From positions 1,653,501 through 1,717,500 of the forward strand of contig CP070233.1 of assembly GCA_017355425.1 (NCBI GenBank): DNA of 64,000 nt, in the 5' to 3' direction. A program made the translations under genes and the position numbers. Every line of letters begins with the position of its first letter. Within the stretch, counting starts at the first letter, position 1. The notes under the pieces are model-generated. The model ran no database searches, was not told the origin of the DNA, and saw nothing but the letters and a program-made list of their open reading frames with translations. The stretch is from Dolichospermum sp. DET69 (GTDB taxonomy: Bacteria; Cyanobacteriota; Cyanobacteriia; Cyanobacteriales; Nostocaceae). Positions 39,844 to 47,975 of this stretch are shown one piece after another.

Positions 39844-42800
39844 ATGGAATCGAAAAATCATGGGTTTACTAGCAATCGAGGCTTTGTGGCACGACTGCTG
39901 AAGTGGGTAAATCTCCGTCCAGAAGAAGTTGAACGCACTTGGATGATGTTTGCTTTCTACACAACGGTAGCTGTGGGATTACGATGGGCAGAAGATAGCA
40001 CTGTCGCCTTATTTTTAGATCAATATGGTGCAGGTCAACTACCTTGGGTTTATATTGCTAGTGCTGTGCTTGGTGCGGGACTGGTTGGTTTATTTTCTTG
40101 GTTGCAAAGGATTTTTCCTCTCCGTTGGGTGATTGTAGCGATTGTACCTTGTATGATCGTGCCTTTATTTTTACTAGTATTGTTGCATTGGGGAATTAGT
40201 GTTCCGTCTTTTGCAATGGTCATTATTTTTCTCCTCAGACTGTGGGTAGATGCTTGTTATGTAGTCAATGACCTAAATACTTCCATTGTTGCAAATCAAC
40301 TCTTCAATATTCGGGAAATTAAACGGACTTACCCACTGGTTAGTAGTGGTTTATTAGTAGCAGATGTCATCAGTGGGTTTAGTTTGCCTTGGTTGGTAAA
40401 AGTCATGGCACTAAATCAGGTGATTATTCTCGCTTGTTTGGTGGTTCTCTGTGGTTCGGGAATTTTATTTCTTTTAACTTATAAATATCGTGGTGCTTTT
40501 CCCGCTACTCCCCAACGAGATATTCCTGAAGAACAAGGTACTCGCCATCGTCGCTTGCAAACTCCTCTAAAGCGTTATGTCTGGTATTTGTTTATCTTTG
40601 TCGCCCTGTTGCAAGTCATGGGCTTATTAATAGATTTTCAATATCTCAGAGAACTGAATGCTAATTTTGGTAATCAGGATTTGGCTAGTTTTTTGGGTCT
40701 GTTTGGAGGGATTGTGGGATTGTGTGAATTATTCACGCAATGGTTTGTTTCTAGTCGTCTGATTGAAAAGATTGGGGTATTTTCGACGGCGGCGCTGTTA
40801 CCAATTACTGTAGGATTTTTATTACCATCAGCGATCGCTCTGTTGAGTTTCTTTCCTTCTATTCAAGCACAAACAGTTTTCTGGGGCTTAGTCAGTCTAA
40901 AATTCTGTGATGAACTTCTCCGCTATACCTTTGTTGTCAGTAGCGGACCAGTTTTATATCAACCTATTCCCGAAGAAATTCGCAGTTGGATTCAAACATT
41001 ATCCGGTGGTACAGCCGAAGCTATTTCCAGTGGTTTAACGGGATTAGCAATTTTTACCACTTTGTTTTTTGTCGAACAATATGTGCCTGAATCCTTACAA
41101 AAATGGGTATTTGTGGGAGAAACGATGATTATCGCTGCCAGTTGTTTAAAAGTAGTCTGGGAATTGCGATCGCGCTACGTTGATTTATTGGTGTTAAGCG
41201 CTGAAAGAGGAGAAGTCAGTGCGGCCACTGTCGGGTTACGAGTATTCCAACAGGGAGTAGTCAAAGCCTTAGTAGAAACAGGTAATACAGCTGATAAAGC
41301 TGCTTGTGTCGAACTTTTAGCCCAAATTGATCTCCAGGGAGCAGCCGAGGTTTTAGCGCCATTACTTGCACAACTTCCACCAGCTTTACAATCTAAAAGC
41401 CTGGAAGTAATGTTATTAGCAGGTGCAAACCCAGCATACTTGAATGCAGTTAGTCCTCTCTTAGAACAGTCTCCAGCTACATTTGATCCAGAGGTGTTTG
41501 CTCTGGCTTTACGTTACGTTTACTTGGCTGATGTGAATCCTGATTTAAGCCTCTTAGAAAAGTACCTACATCCCCAATACCATTCACTAATTCGGGCTAC
41601 CTCTGCCGCTTTACTCCTGCGTCAGGGAACACCTCACCAAAGAGTAGTAGCTACAAATACTATGCAGCAGATGCTAACTCATTCTCAGGAAAAAGAACGG
41701 ATTAATGCTGTCAGAGCTTTCAGAGAATCTGTAGATATCCAAGAATTACAATTACATATTCCCAGCTTATTAACAGATAAATCTTTGCGGGTGCGTTGCG
41801 CTGTTTTGGAAATGATTGCTGCAACGAGGTTAGAACAATACTATTCAATACTATTGACCGCCCTATCTTATAAGTCTACCCGCACTACTGCTATTCATTC
41901 TTTAGTACAATTAGAGAACAACGGACTCCCTTTGTTATTACAACTAGCGACAAATATTTACAGACCGGAAGTAGTCCGAATGCACGCTTGGCGAACTATT
42001 GCTCTCATCGGTACTATAGAAGCACAGGAAAGTTTATGGATAAATTTAGAAACATCCTGGGGTAGTACCAGGGAATATATTCTGCGGAGCTTAATTAAAA
42101 TTAACCAACAGTCAGAAAATCAAACTGTTGTGCTTATGTTAGATGAAAGCAGAATAGAAGCTTTAATTAAGGAAGAATTACGATTTTTAGGAGAAATTTA
42201 TGCTGCTTATATAGACTTGCAATTAATTAATTCTCTAGACAATCATCACACTAATGAGAGATTAATTGCTATTGGTGAATTATTACAAACCGCACTATTA
42301 GAAGTAGAAATTGACGTTAAAGATCGATTGCTATTGCTACTAAAATTACTTTATTCTCCAGCTAAAATCCAAGCCGCAGCTTTGAATCTTCAATCTGAAT
42401 CGGTGGTAAGTTTAGCCAGAGGTTTAGAAATATTAGACCATACTGTGAAATTATCATGTAAATTACTGTTACTGCATATTTTAGATCGCCGTCCACCACG
42501 GGAAAAACTCCAGCGTTTGATAGAATATGGAATTGTGGAACGGGAGAAAATGCCGGAGAATAAGGAAAAAGAATTAACTATCATTGCTAATCGTTTGCGT
42601 CATTTGATTAACATGAGTAATTTTCTCTCTGATTGGTGTTTGGCTTGCTGTTTTCATTTTGCCCAAGCAGCCCATATCCGCGTTAGTTCTGATCAAATTT
42701 TGGTAACTTTGCGTCATCCGACAGGCTTTGTCCGGGAAGCGGCTATATCCTATTTGAGTGTGGTTTCTGGGAGAATTGTGCAAGAAATTCTTCCTTACTT

Positions 42801-42882
42801 AAAAACAGATCCACATCCTCTGGTAGCGGCTCAAGTTCAGGAATTGATGAAACAAAACCGTAAGGTAAAAACAGAGAAATAA
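39844..42882 (+). CDS. MFS/Npt-type nucleotide-transporter-like protein with C-terminal HEAT repeats
   Basis: A 1012-residue membrane protein. About twelve hydrophobic helices fill residues 30-440 and resemble the ATP:ADP antiporter-like (Npt1/Npt2) branch of the MFS, with FYTTVAVGLRWAEDSTVALFLDQYG near the start. From about 455 to the end there are alpha-helical HEAT-like repeats (AACVELLAQIDLQGAAEVLAPLL, SLRVRCAVLEMIAATR), probably a cytoplasmic regulatory or scaffolding part. Transport substrate is unknown. Single gene, convergent with the PIN gene 1 bp beyond its stop. Confidence 0.8.
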   Translation: MESKNHGFTSNRGFVARLLKWVNLRPEEVERTWMMFAFYTTVAVGLRWAEDSTVALFLDQYGAGQLPWVYIASAVLGAGLVGLFSWLQRIFPLRWVIVAIVPCMIVPLFLLVLLHWGISVPSFAMVIIFLLRLWVDACYVVNDLNTSIVANQLFNIREIKRTYPLVSSGLLVADVISGFSLPWLVKVMALNQVIILACLVVLCGSGILFLLTYKYRGAFPATPQRDIPEEQGTRHRRLQTPLKRYVWYLFIFVALLQVMGLLIDFQYLRELNANFGNQDLASFLGLFGGIVGLCELFTQWFVSSRLIEKIGVFSTAALLPITVGFLLPSAIALLSFFPSIQAQTVFWGLVSLKFCDELLRYTFVVSSGPVLYQPIPEEIRSWIQTLSGGTAEAISSGLTGLAIFTTLFFVEQYVPESLQKWVFVGETMIIAASCLKVVWELRSRYVDLLVLSAERGEVSAATVGLRVFQQGVVKALVETGNTADKAACVELLAQIDLQGAAEVLAPLLAQLPPALQSKSLEVMLLAGANPAYLNAVSPLLEQSPATFDPEVFALALRYVYLADVNPDLSLLEKYLHPQYHSLIRATSAALLLRQGTPHQRVVATNTMQQMLTHSQEKERINAVRAFRESVDIQELQLHIPSLLTDKSLRVRCAVLEMIAATRLEQYYSILLTALSYKSTRTTAIHSLVQLENNGLPLLLQLATNIYRPEVVRMHAWRTIALIGTIEAQESLWINLETSWGSTREYILRSLIKINQQSENQTVVLMLDESRIEALIKEELRFLGEIYAAYIDLQLINSLDNHHTNERLIAIGELLQTALLEVEIDVKDRLLLLLKLLYSPAKIQAAALNLQSESVVSLARGLEILDHTVKLSCKLLLLHILDRRPPREKLQRLIEYGIVEREKMPENKEKELTIIANRLRHLINMSNFLSDWCLACCFHFAQAAHIRVSSDQILVTLRHPTGFVREAAISYLSVVSGRIVQEILPYLKTDPHPLVAAQVQELMKQNRKVKTEK

Positions 42883-42883
42883 A

Positions 42884-43429
42884 TTAAGAAGCATTTATCC
42901 ACCAATTTCGCAAAGGATCATTTTTTGGTGGTACATAGTGTCCTTTAATCCGAATTGCATTGAGGACATTACTTAATACTAAAGAATCAATGCTTTGCTT
43001 CTCTGACCAATGTTTAATTATTTCTGGGGTTGATAAAATTTGAATATAGGGAGCTTCTTTGTGAATAAATGAAATTGCTTTTCTATCATCAGTTGCTATT
43101 GCCCATTTTCTCTGAACGGCTATTGCACAAGTAGCAGATTCACCATCATCAAGAATAGCAGCATAGTTGATAAAAGATTCCTCCTCTTCCTCTGATTCAA
43201 AATCTACAACTTTTAGTAAACCTTGTGCAATGGCTTCTTGAAACTCTAACACAGCATCATTTTCTTCTTCCTGAAGTAGTTGGAGTGTGTTTAATTCGCG
43301 TTCTTGTACAACTGTTGTAACAACAATTTCAGCAGGAAGAGATTTCAAAATTGTCAGAAATTGACCTGCCGCACAAAGGTTAAGTACACAACAAGCATCA
43401 AGTAAAATATGAGAGTGAGTAATTTGCAT
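42884..43429 (-). CDS. PIN-domain protein
   Basis: A PIN-like nuclease domain of about 181 residues. HILLDACCVLNL holds the first acidic residue, LDDGESATCAIA the second cluster and AIATDDRKA the third, the order expected for a Mg-dependent RNase. The start at 43429 is chosen because GAGGAAAAG precedes it; the longer frame from 43471 would overlap the upstream gene. It lies 7 bp after the XRE/ImmA-like gene and is co-transcribed, so the two probably form a toxin/antitoxin-like or regulated nuclease unit (inference). Confidence 0.8.
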   Translation of the reverse strand: MQITHSHILLDACCVLNLCAAGQFLTILKSLPAEIVVTTVVQERELNTLQLLQEEENDAVLEFQEAIAQGLLKVVDFESEEEEESFINYAAILDDGESATCAIAVQRKWAIATDDRKAISFIHKEAPYIQILSTPEIIKHWSEKQSIDSLVLSNVLNAIRIKGHYVPPKNDPLRNWWINAS

Positions 43430-43436
43430 CTTTTCC

Positions 43437-44645
43437 TCACTTCCCAGCAGTTTGAATTTGACGCAAATCAAAATTCGTATCTTCTTCCATCATTCCGCTT
43501 GAATGTTCCCGTAATGCCTCTGCAATCCGACGAGCTTCTAAACGATTAACAGAGAGAAAATCAGCAAAACGCCCTTCCGTAATCAAACCTTGATCTAATG
43601 CTTCAATTGCAAGATGCTGATAGTGCAGTGGCATCATATCAATCCTTTGCGGGATTTGTTCTAAGCCAAGTTCTTCCTGTACCTTTCTAACTTTTAAACC
43701 TCTATCTCGTAATTTATCCCCAGTTCCAGTCGGTAGAAGTTCCATTTCTTCTAACCGATAAACTAAAGTTTCTACAGAAACACCATAATAATGGGCTAGT
43801 GTAAATAAGTTGGTCGGGGTGAATTTGCCATGGGTACGGTACATATCATTAAACCGTTTCAGCAATCCACTAGTAGGCATAAGGAAATATTTGGAGAAAG
43901 TTTCCGCTAGTTGCTCATTTTCGGGAAATCGTTGATATTGTCCATCAAAATGAAATTCAGGTTTTTGCCTATGTGCTAAAAAATGCAAGTATCCGTGCGC
44001 CATTGACCAGCGTCTTCGCTCCTCTGGATGATTGGCATTGATAGCCATACAACAACCAACTTGCTCGTTATAGCTATACACTTCTGAGTATTTTTGTGGC
44101 ATCTGTAAATAGAAGATCCGTAAACCTACATCTTGTTCTAAGATGTCCCGCAGTTGGGAAATAGGAGCATCCCCTAAACCCAGTCTGTGACGTTCTGCTA
44201 CTGCTATACTCTCCGCAGCCGATTTAATTGGCATATCTGTTACCTGATACTCAAGAGGATAGTTTCGCGGTAATGGTGCGTCCATAATCTTCTCAAGTTC
44301 TAGGTAATTTTGACATAATTCCTCTAAATGCAGAATAAATGGTTCAATTTGTGCCTGTTGCTCCTGACTGCGTTGATAAACTGCTCGAAACTGCACTTCA
44401 AAAGGTTGGACTACTGGACGAGATCGCACAAAATCACTCACAGAACGTCCGTAAGCACGAGCAAGTTTAATCAGTTCATTGGCTTTGAGACGGCGTTCTC
44501 CTTTCTCAATCGCAATCATAGTGGTGCGTGCAGCATCAATAATTTTAGCTGCATCAGCTTGAGTCATGCCGCACTTTTTACGGGATTGTTGTAGGAGTTC
44601 ACCTAATGCCCGTAGATCAATGTTATCGAGGATGTTGGTAGTCAT
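43437..44645 (-). CDS. XRE-family regulator with ImmA/IrrE-like domain (HGxxH variant)
   Basis: A 402-residue protein. Residues about 10-65 form a Cro/C1 helix-turn-helix (LGELLQQSRKKCGMTQADAAKIIDAARTTMIAIEKGERR). The middle holds an M78/ImmA-like domain: RRRWSMAHGYLHFLAHR followed by ENEQLAETFSKYFLMP. The usual HExxH is HGYLH here, so the catalytic glutamate is missing while both metal histidines remain; proteolysis may be lost. The ATG at 44645 is preferred over a TTG 15 nt upstream because GAGG lies 9 nt before it. A PIN gene follows 7 bp later. Confidence 0.85.
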   Translation of the reverse strand: MTTNILDNIDLRALGELLQQSRKKCGMTQADAAKIIDAARTTMIAIEKGERRLKANELIKLARAYGRSVSDFVRSRPVVQPFEVQFRAVYQRSQEQQAQIEPFILHLEELCQNYLELEKIMDAPLPRNYPLEYQVTDMPIKSAAESIAVAERHRLGLGDAPISQLRDILEQDVGLRIFYLQMPQKYSEVYSYNEQVGCCMAINANHPEERRRWSMAHGYLHFLAHRQKPEFHFDGQYQRFPENEQLAETFSKYFLMPTSGLLKRFNDMYRTHGKFTPTNLFTLAHYYGVSVETLVYRLEEMELLPTGTGDKLRDRGLKVRKVQEELGLEQIPQRIDMMPLHYQHLAIEALDQGLITEGRFADFLSVNRLEARRIAEALREHSSGMMEEDTNFDLRQIQTAGK

Positions 44646-44766
44646 GATGTTTTTCCTCAACCTTGTTGAGAAGTGAGCTTAGAATATTTATTTAACAATG
44701 TCAAGTGATAAGATACTATTTTTGTATTTAATGTCAGTTTTGTATAATTGGTATAGCTAGGCAAAA

Positions 44767-44840
44767 GGCGATTCCTAGGTCGCGCTAGTTCCCTCCGGGA
44801 CGCTTTGCGTAGCTTGCTTCCCGTAGGGTACGCTATCGCC
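44767..44840. repeat. HIP-like palindromic repeat
   Basis: GC-rich block from GGCGATTCCTAGGTCGCGC through TCCCTCCGGGACGC to GGGTACGCTATCGCC, with internal inverted repeats. It is a longer relative of the block at 223-251. It fills most of the gap between the XRE gene and the YgfZ-like gene. Confidence 0.6.
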
Positions 44841-44907
44841 AATAACCAATTATTTGCTAATATTTTCTTTGAAGATAATATTAAAATTACGATCATTCTG
44901 CGCCACT

Positions 44908-45891
44908 ATGTTAACATCTGCAACTGATACTAAAGACGTAAATGCTCTTCAATCGGTACAGGAAGGGGTAGTTGTCAGCGATCGCTCACATTGGGGAGTC
45001 ATCCGTATTTCTAATGATGACCGTCTTCGCTTTTTACATAATCAAAGCACCAATGATTTTGAATCGCTGAAACCCGGTCAGGGCTGTGATACTGTCATGG
45101 TGACATCTACAGCCCGCACCATAGATTTAGTAACTGGGTATATATTAGATGATGCTGTTTCATTGTTAGTTTCCCCTAACCGGCGTGAATTTCTCATGCA
45201 ATGGTTAGATCGTTATATCTTTTTTGCAGACAAAGTTAAATTAACTGATGTCACCGAGGAAACGGCAACCTTGAGCCTGATTGGACCCCAAAGTCATGCT
45301 ATTGTGGAAAAATTGGGGGCTGGCGCTTTAATTGGTCAACCCTACGGTAATCATGTTTTAGTTGATGGGGTGATAGTTGCAGTGGGTAGCGGTGTGGCTG
45401 CACCCGGATATACCCTGATTGTACCAATTGCAGCCAAACAACAATTGTGGGAGAAAATACTGGGATTTGGGGCTGTGGAATTGAGCGATCGCGCCTGGGA
45501 AATGTTACGAATATTACAAGGTCGTCCTGCCCCAGACTTGGAACTTACTGATGATTACAATCCCTTAGAAGTGGGTTTATGGCAAACAGTTTCCTTTAAC
45601 AAAGGTTGTTATATCGGTCAAGAAACCATTGCCAGACTCAATACATATAAAGGTGTAAAACAATACCTGTGGGGGATTCGTCTCAATGATGCTACTGAAC
45701 CGGGAACAGTAATTACCATTGGAGAAGAAAAAGTAGGTAAACTCACCAGCTATACAGAAACCCCTGATGGTCATTTTGGACTAGGTTACATCAGGAGTAA
45801 AGCCGGTGGAGTCGGTTTAAAAGTGCAAGTTGGGGAAACAGAAGGAGAAATAGTGGCTATTCCCTTTGTCTCTCACGAATATCCACTTTAA
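44908..45891 (+). CDS. YgfZ/GcvT-family folate-binding protein (Fe-S cluster assembly)
   Basis: A 327-residue member of the GcvT-like fold. The YgfZ signature K-G-C-Y-x-G-Q-E is present as NKGCYIGQETIARL (about 228-241); the conserved cysteine is thought to be needed for Fe-S cluster maintenance. The N-terminal part (IRISNDDRLRFLHNQSTNDFESL) binds tetrahydrofolate in relatives. I chose the ATG at 44908; an earlier in-frame start at 44854 adds a non-conserved hydrophobic leader. It is transcribed alone, divergently from the XRE gene. Confidence 0.9.
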   Translation: MLTSATDTKDVNALQSVQEGVVVSDRSHWGVIRISNDDRLRFLHNQSTNDFESLKPGQGCDTVMVTSTARTIDLVTGYILDDAVSLLVSPNRREFLMQWLDRYIFFADKVKLTDVTEETATLSLIGPQSHAIVEKLGAGALIGQPYGNHVLVDGVIVAVGSGVAAPGYTLIVPIAAKQQLWEKILGFGAVELSDRAWEMLRILQGRPAPDLELTDDYNPLEVGLWQTVSFNKGCYIGQETIARLNTYKGVKQYLWGIRLNDATEPGTVITIGEEKVGKLTSYTETPDGHFGLGYIRSKAGGVGLKVQVGETEGEIVAIPFVSHEYPL

Positions 45892-46345
45892 CAAGTCAAA
45901 ATTAAAGACATGAGGATAACTGCTGAGGAATTGTATAAAGATATGCTACTGGGGAAAGGGATTTCAGTGGGGTTGACTTGGAAGGAGTTAACTTGGTTAG
46001 AGCTAATTTGAATTGCTCTTACTCCCAGTTCACCGAACAGGAAATAGGAAAAACTGTTCCCTGTTCCCTTCTTCGATGACAAGTTGTTGGGTTTCACTGC
46101 GTTCTACCCAACCTACAGTTTGTATAGTGGGTTGGTAATTTGTAAGTTATTGGTGGGATGATGAAATTGTAATTGTCAGAATCAGGATGTCCAGGATTTA
46201 AGGATTTACAGGATTGTTGTTGATGAATTGTTTGTGAATAGTGAAAAATAACAAATGATAAATTACAATAAAAGTAAATTCCCAATCATCCAAGAATCAC
46301 TATTATTCATAAACAATAAAAAATCACATCCTGTAAATCCTCTAA
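45892..46345. other. Intergenic region with phased CAGGAT repeats
   Basis: No gene. At 46172-46216 TGTCAGAATCAGGAT is followed by repeated GGATTT blocks; inverted relatives occur at 46326-46345 with 46683-46710, and at 46751-46799. TGTTGGGTTTCACTGCG with CTACCCAACC at 46085-46113 is a small hairpin repeat. Confidence 0.55.
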
Positions 46346-46682
46346 GAGGTTGTTTTAAAAGTGTTTCGCTGTGACTTTAGGCACTTTTAGATACCCCCTA
46401 ACCCCCCTTAAAAAGGCTACGGTGTACACACAAGTCTTCTAGAGTTGCCCCACAACGTTTAGATCCCCCCAACCCCCCTTAAAAAGGGGGGCTAAATTCT
46501 TCAAAGTCCCCCTTTTTAAGGGGGATTTAGGGGGATCGGATCACGTTTAGCATCCTGTCTAGAGATGTGTGTACACCGTAGCTTAAAAAGAGGGGAACGG
46601 TTATCAAAGTCTCCCTTTTTAAGGGAAATTTAGAGGGATCTAAAACTTTTGATACCTATAAGAGGACTTTTAAAACATCCTC
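46346..46682. mobile_element. Family-2 miniature element hosting a family-1 element
   Basis: Ends GAGGTTGTTTTAAAAGT and ACTTTTAAAACATCCTC with TAA duplications (46343-46345 and 46683-46685). It interrupts a CAGGAT-type repeat whose uninterrupted version (AATCCTCTAATCCTGG) is present at about 46757-46775, which gives the empty site. The family-1 element at 46417-46581 is nested inside. Confidence 0.85.
46417..46581. mobile_element. Family-1 miniature element
   Basis: A 165-bp copy with CTACGGTGTACACACA ends, flanked by CTTAAAAAGG (46407-46416) and CTTAAAAAGA (46582-46591), a 9-of-10 target duplication. Its target, CCCCCCTTAAAAAGG, is the same motif found inside the element family itself, which explains self-insertion at 6255-6523. 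Confidence 0.88.
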
Positions 46683-46825
46683 TAATCCTGGATATCCTGA
46701 TTCTGACAGATTAAACATTCTCAAAAATCCCCATTACCAAAAAATCACCACATCCTGTAAATCCTCTAATCCTGGATATCCTGATTCTGACAGATTAAGG
46801 AATTTTTATTTATCGTATACTCTTT

Positions 46826-47782
46826 TTATAAAAATTTAGAAACCAGAATAAATAACCAAGGTATTATTAAATCAGGAATTAGCCAAGCAAAATTTCTCAA
46901 ACCAGGTATTACCCTTAGTAAAATCAACCGCAAAGAACGCAAAGATACGGGACGATTGCCATTTTCATCGACAATTTTATATCTCTTGGCAACTTCAGCC
47001 ACAATTTGAATTTTGCCTGTATATTTGATAATATTATCATCAGATGCTAAACTAGCGATCGCTCTCCCAGTAAACAATGGTGTTTCCCAATTATAACCAT
47101 CACCAAATGATGAAGAATTACCATTTTCTGAAGTCTGTTCTTTCGCAAAGCTGGTAATCTGTTCTGTCCCCACAATCCCCGGATAAATAGCCAAAGAAGT
47201 TACATTATGTGATTTTAATTCTTTAGCCATATCTGCGGCTAATCGATCACAAGCACTTTTTCCCACACCATAAGGAACATTAAAAATATAAGACATTCCT
47301 CCCCAAGAAGAAATAGTGAAAATAATCCCCTCGTTCCGTTTTGTCATCAGCCTTGCAGCATAAATACTCGCTACATAATGACTTCGTAAACCTACATTAT
47401 TAGCGGCATCCCACAAACTCGGTTCTAACTCCCAAAATGTTCTACCAAATGCTTCTCTGATGGCTTGTACACCTGCATAAACATTGTTAACTAAAATATC
47501 TAATTGACCATTTTGTTCTCTTTCAATTTGTGCAAAAAGTTGCTGAATTTGCTCATCATCACTATGATCAACTTGCACAGAAATACAAATACCACCAGCT
47601 TCTCCAACTGCGGTTTCAGTTTCTTGTAAACTACCACCAAGACTATCATGATTAGATTCAAGAGTGCGTCCTGTAATATACACCGTAGCACCTGCTTCAC
47701 CTAATCCAATTGCAATTCCTTTACCAATACCTCTGGTAGCACCTGTGACTAATGCGATTTTACCTGCAAGATGGTTACTCAT
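46826..47782 (-). CDS. SDR-family oxidoreductase (DHRS1-like) with C-terminal membrane anchor
   Basis: A 318-residue short-chain dehydrogenase. The cofactor loop is TGATRGIGKG, NNVYAGVQAIRE replaces the usual NNAG region as in DHRS1-type proteins, and the catalytic Tyr-Lys is in VPYGVGKSACDRLAADMA. Residues about 295-318 (LRNFAWLIPDLIIPWLFILV) form a hydrophobic tail, probably a membrane anchor. Substrate unknown; it is not related to the SDR in the polysaccharide locus beyond the fold. Single gene, divergent from the UbiB-family kinase. Confidence 0.88.
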   Translation of the reverse strand: MSNHLAGKIALVTGATRGIGKGIAIGLGEAGATVYITGRTLESNHDSLGGSLQETETAVGEAGGICISVQVDHSDDEQIQQLFAQIEREQNGQLDILVNNVYAGVQAIREAFGRTFWELEPSLWDAANNVGLRSHYVASIYAARLMTKRNEGIIFTISSWGGMSYIFNVPYGVGKSACDRLAADMAKELKSHNVTSLAIYPGIVGTEQITSFAKEQTSENGNSSSFGDGYNWETPLFTGRAIASLASDDNIIKYTGKIQIVAEVAKRYKIVDENGNRPVSLRSLRLILLRVIPGLRNFAWLIPDLIIPWLFILVSKFL

Positions 47783-47975
47783 TTTTTATTGCCAAATTTG
47801 TATTCTTAGTATATATAATTGGATTGCGACTTTGCACCTTTGCGCCTTTGCGTGAAACAAATTCACACTTTTATTCAGCAACGCCAAAAAATTTCTAACT
47901 TTTAAAGATATCCCGAAAAGACAAGATATTGTTACAATATTTAACAACGTTGATCTAACTGGTGGCTTCTTCATA

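Noticed and set aside
44657-44896. 79-residue minus-strand protein
   Set aside because: Composition is not protein-like and most of it is a dispersed GC-rich repeat.
46094-46285. 63-residue minus-strand gene
   Set aside because: It reads through hairpin and CAGGAT-type repeats and has no recognisable protein features.
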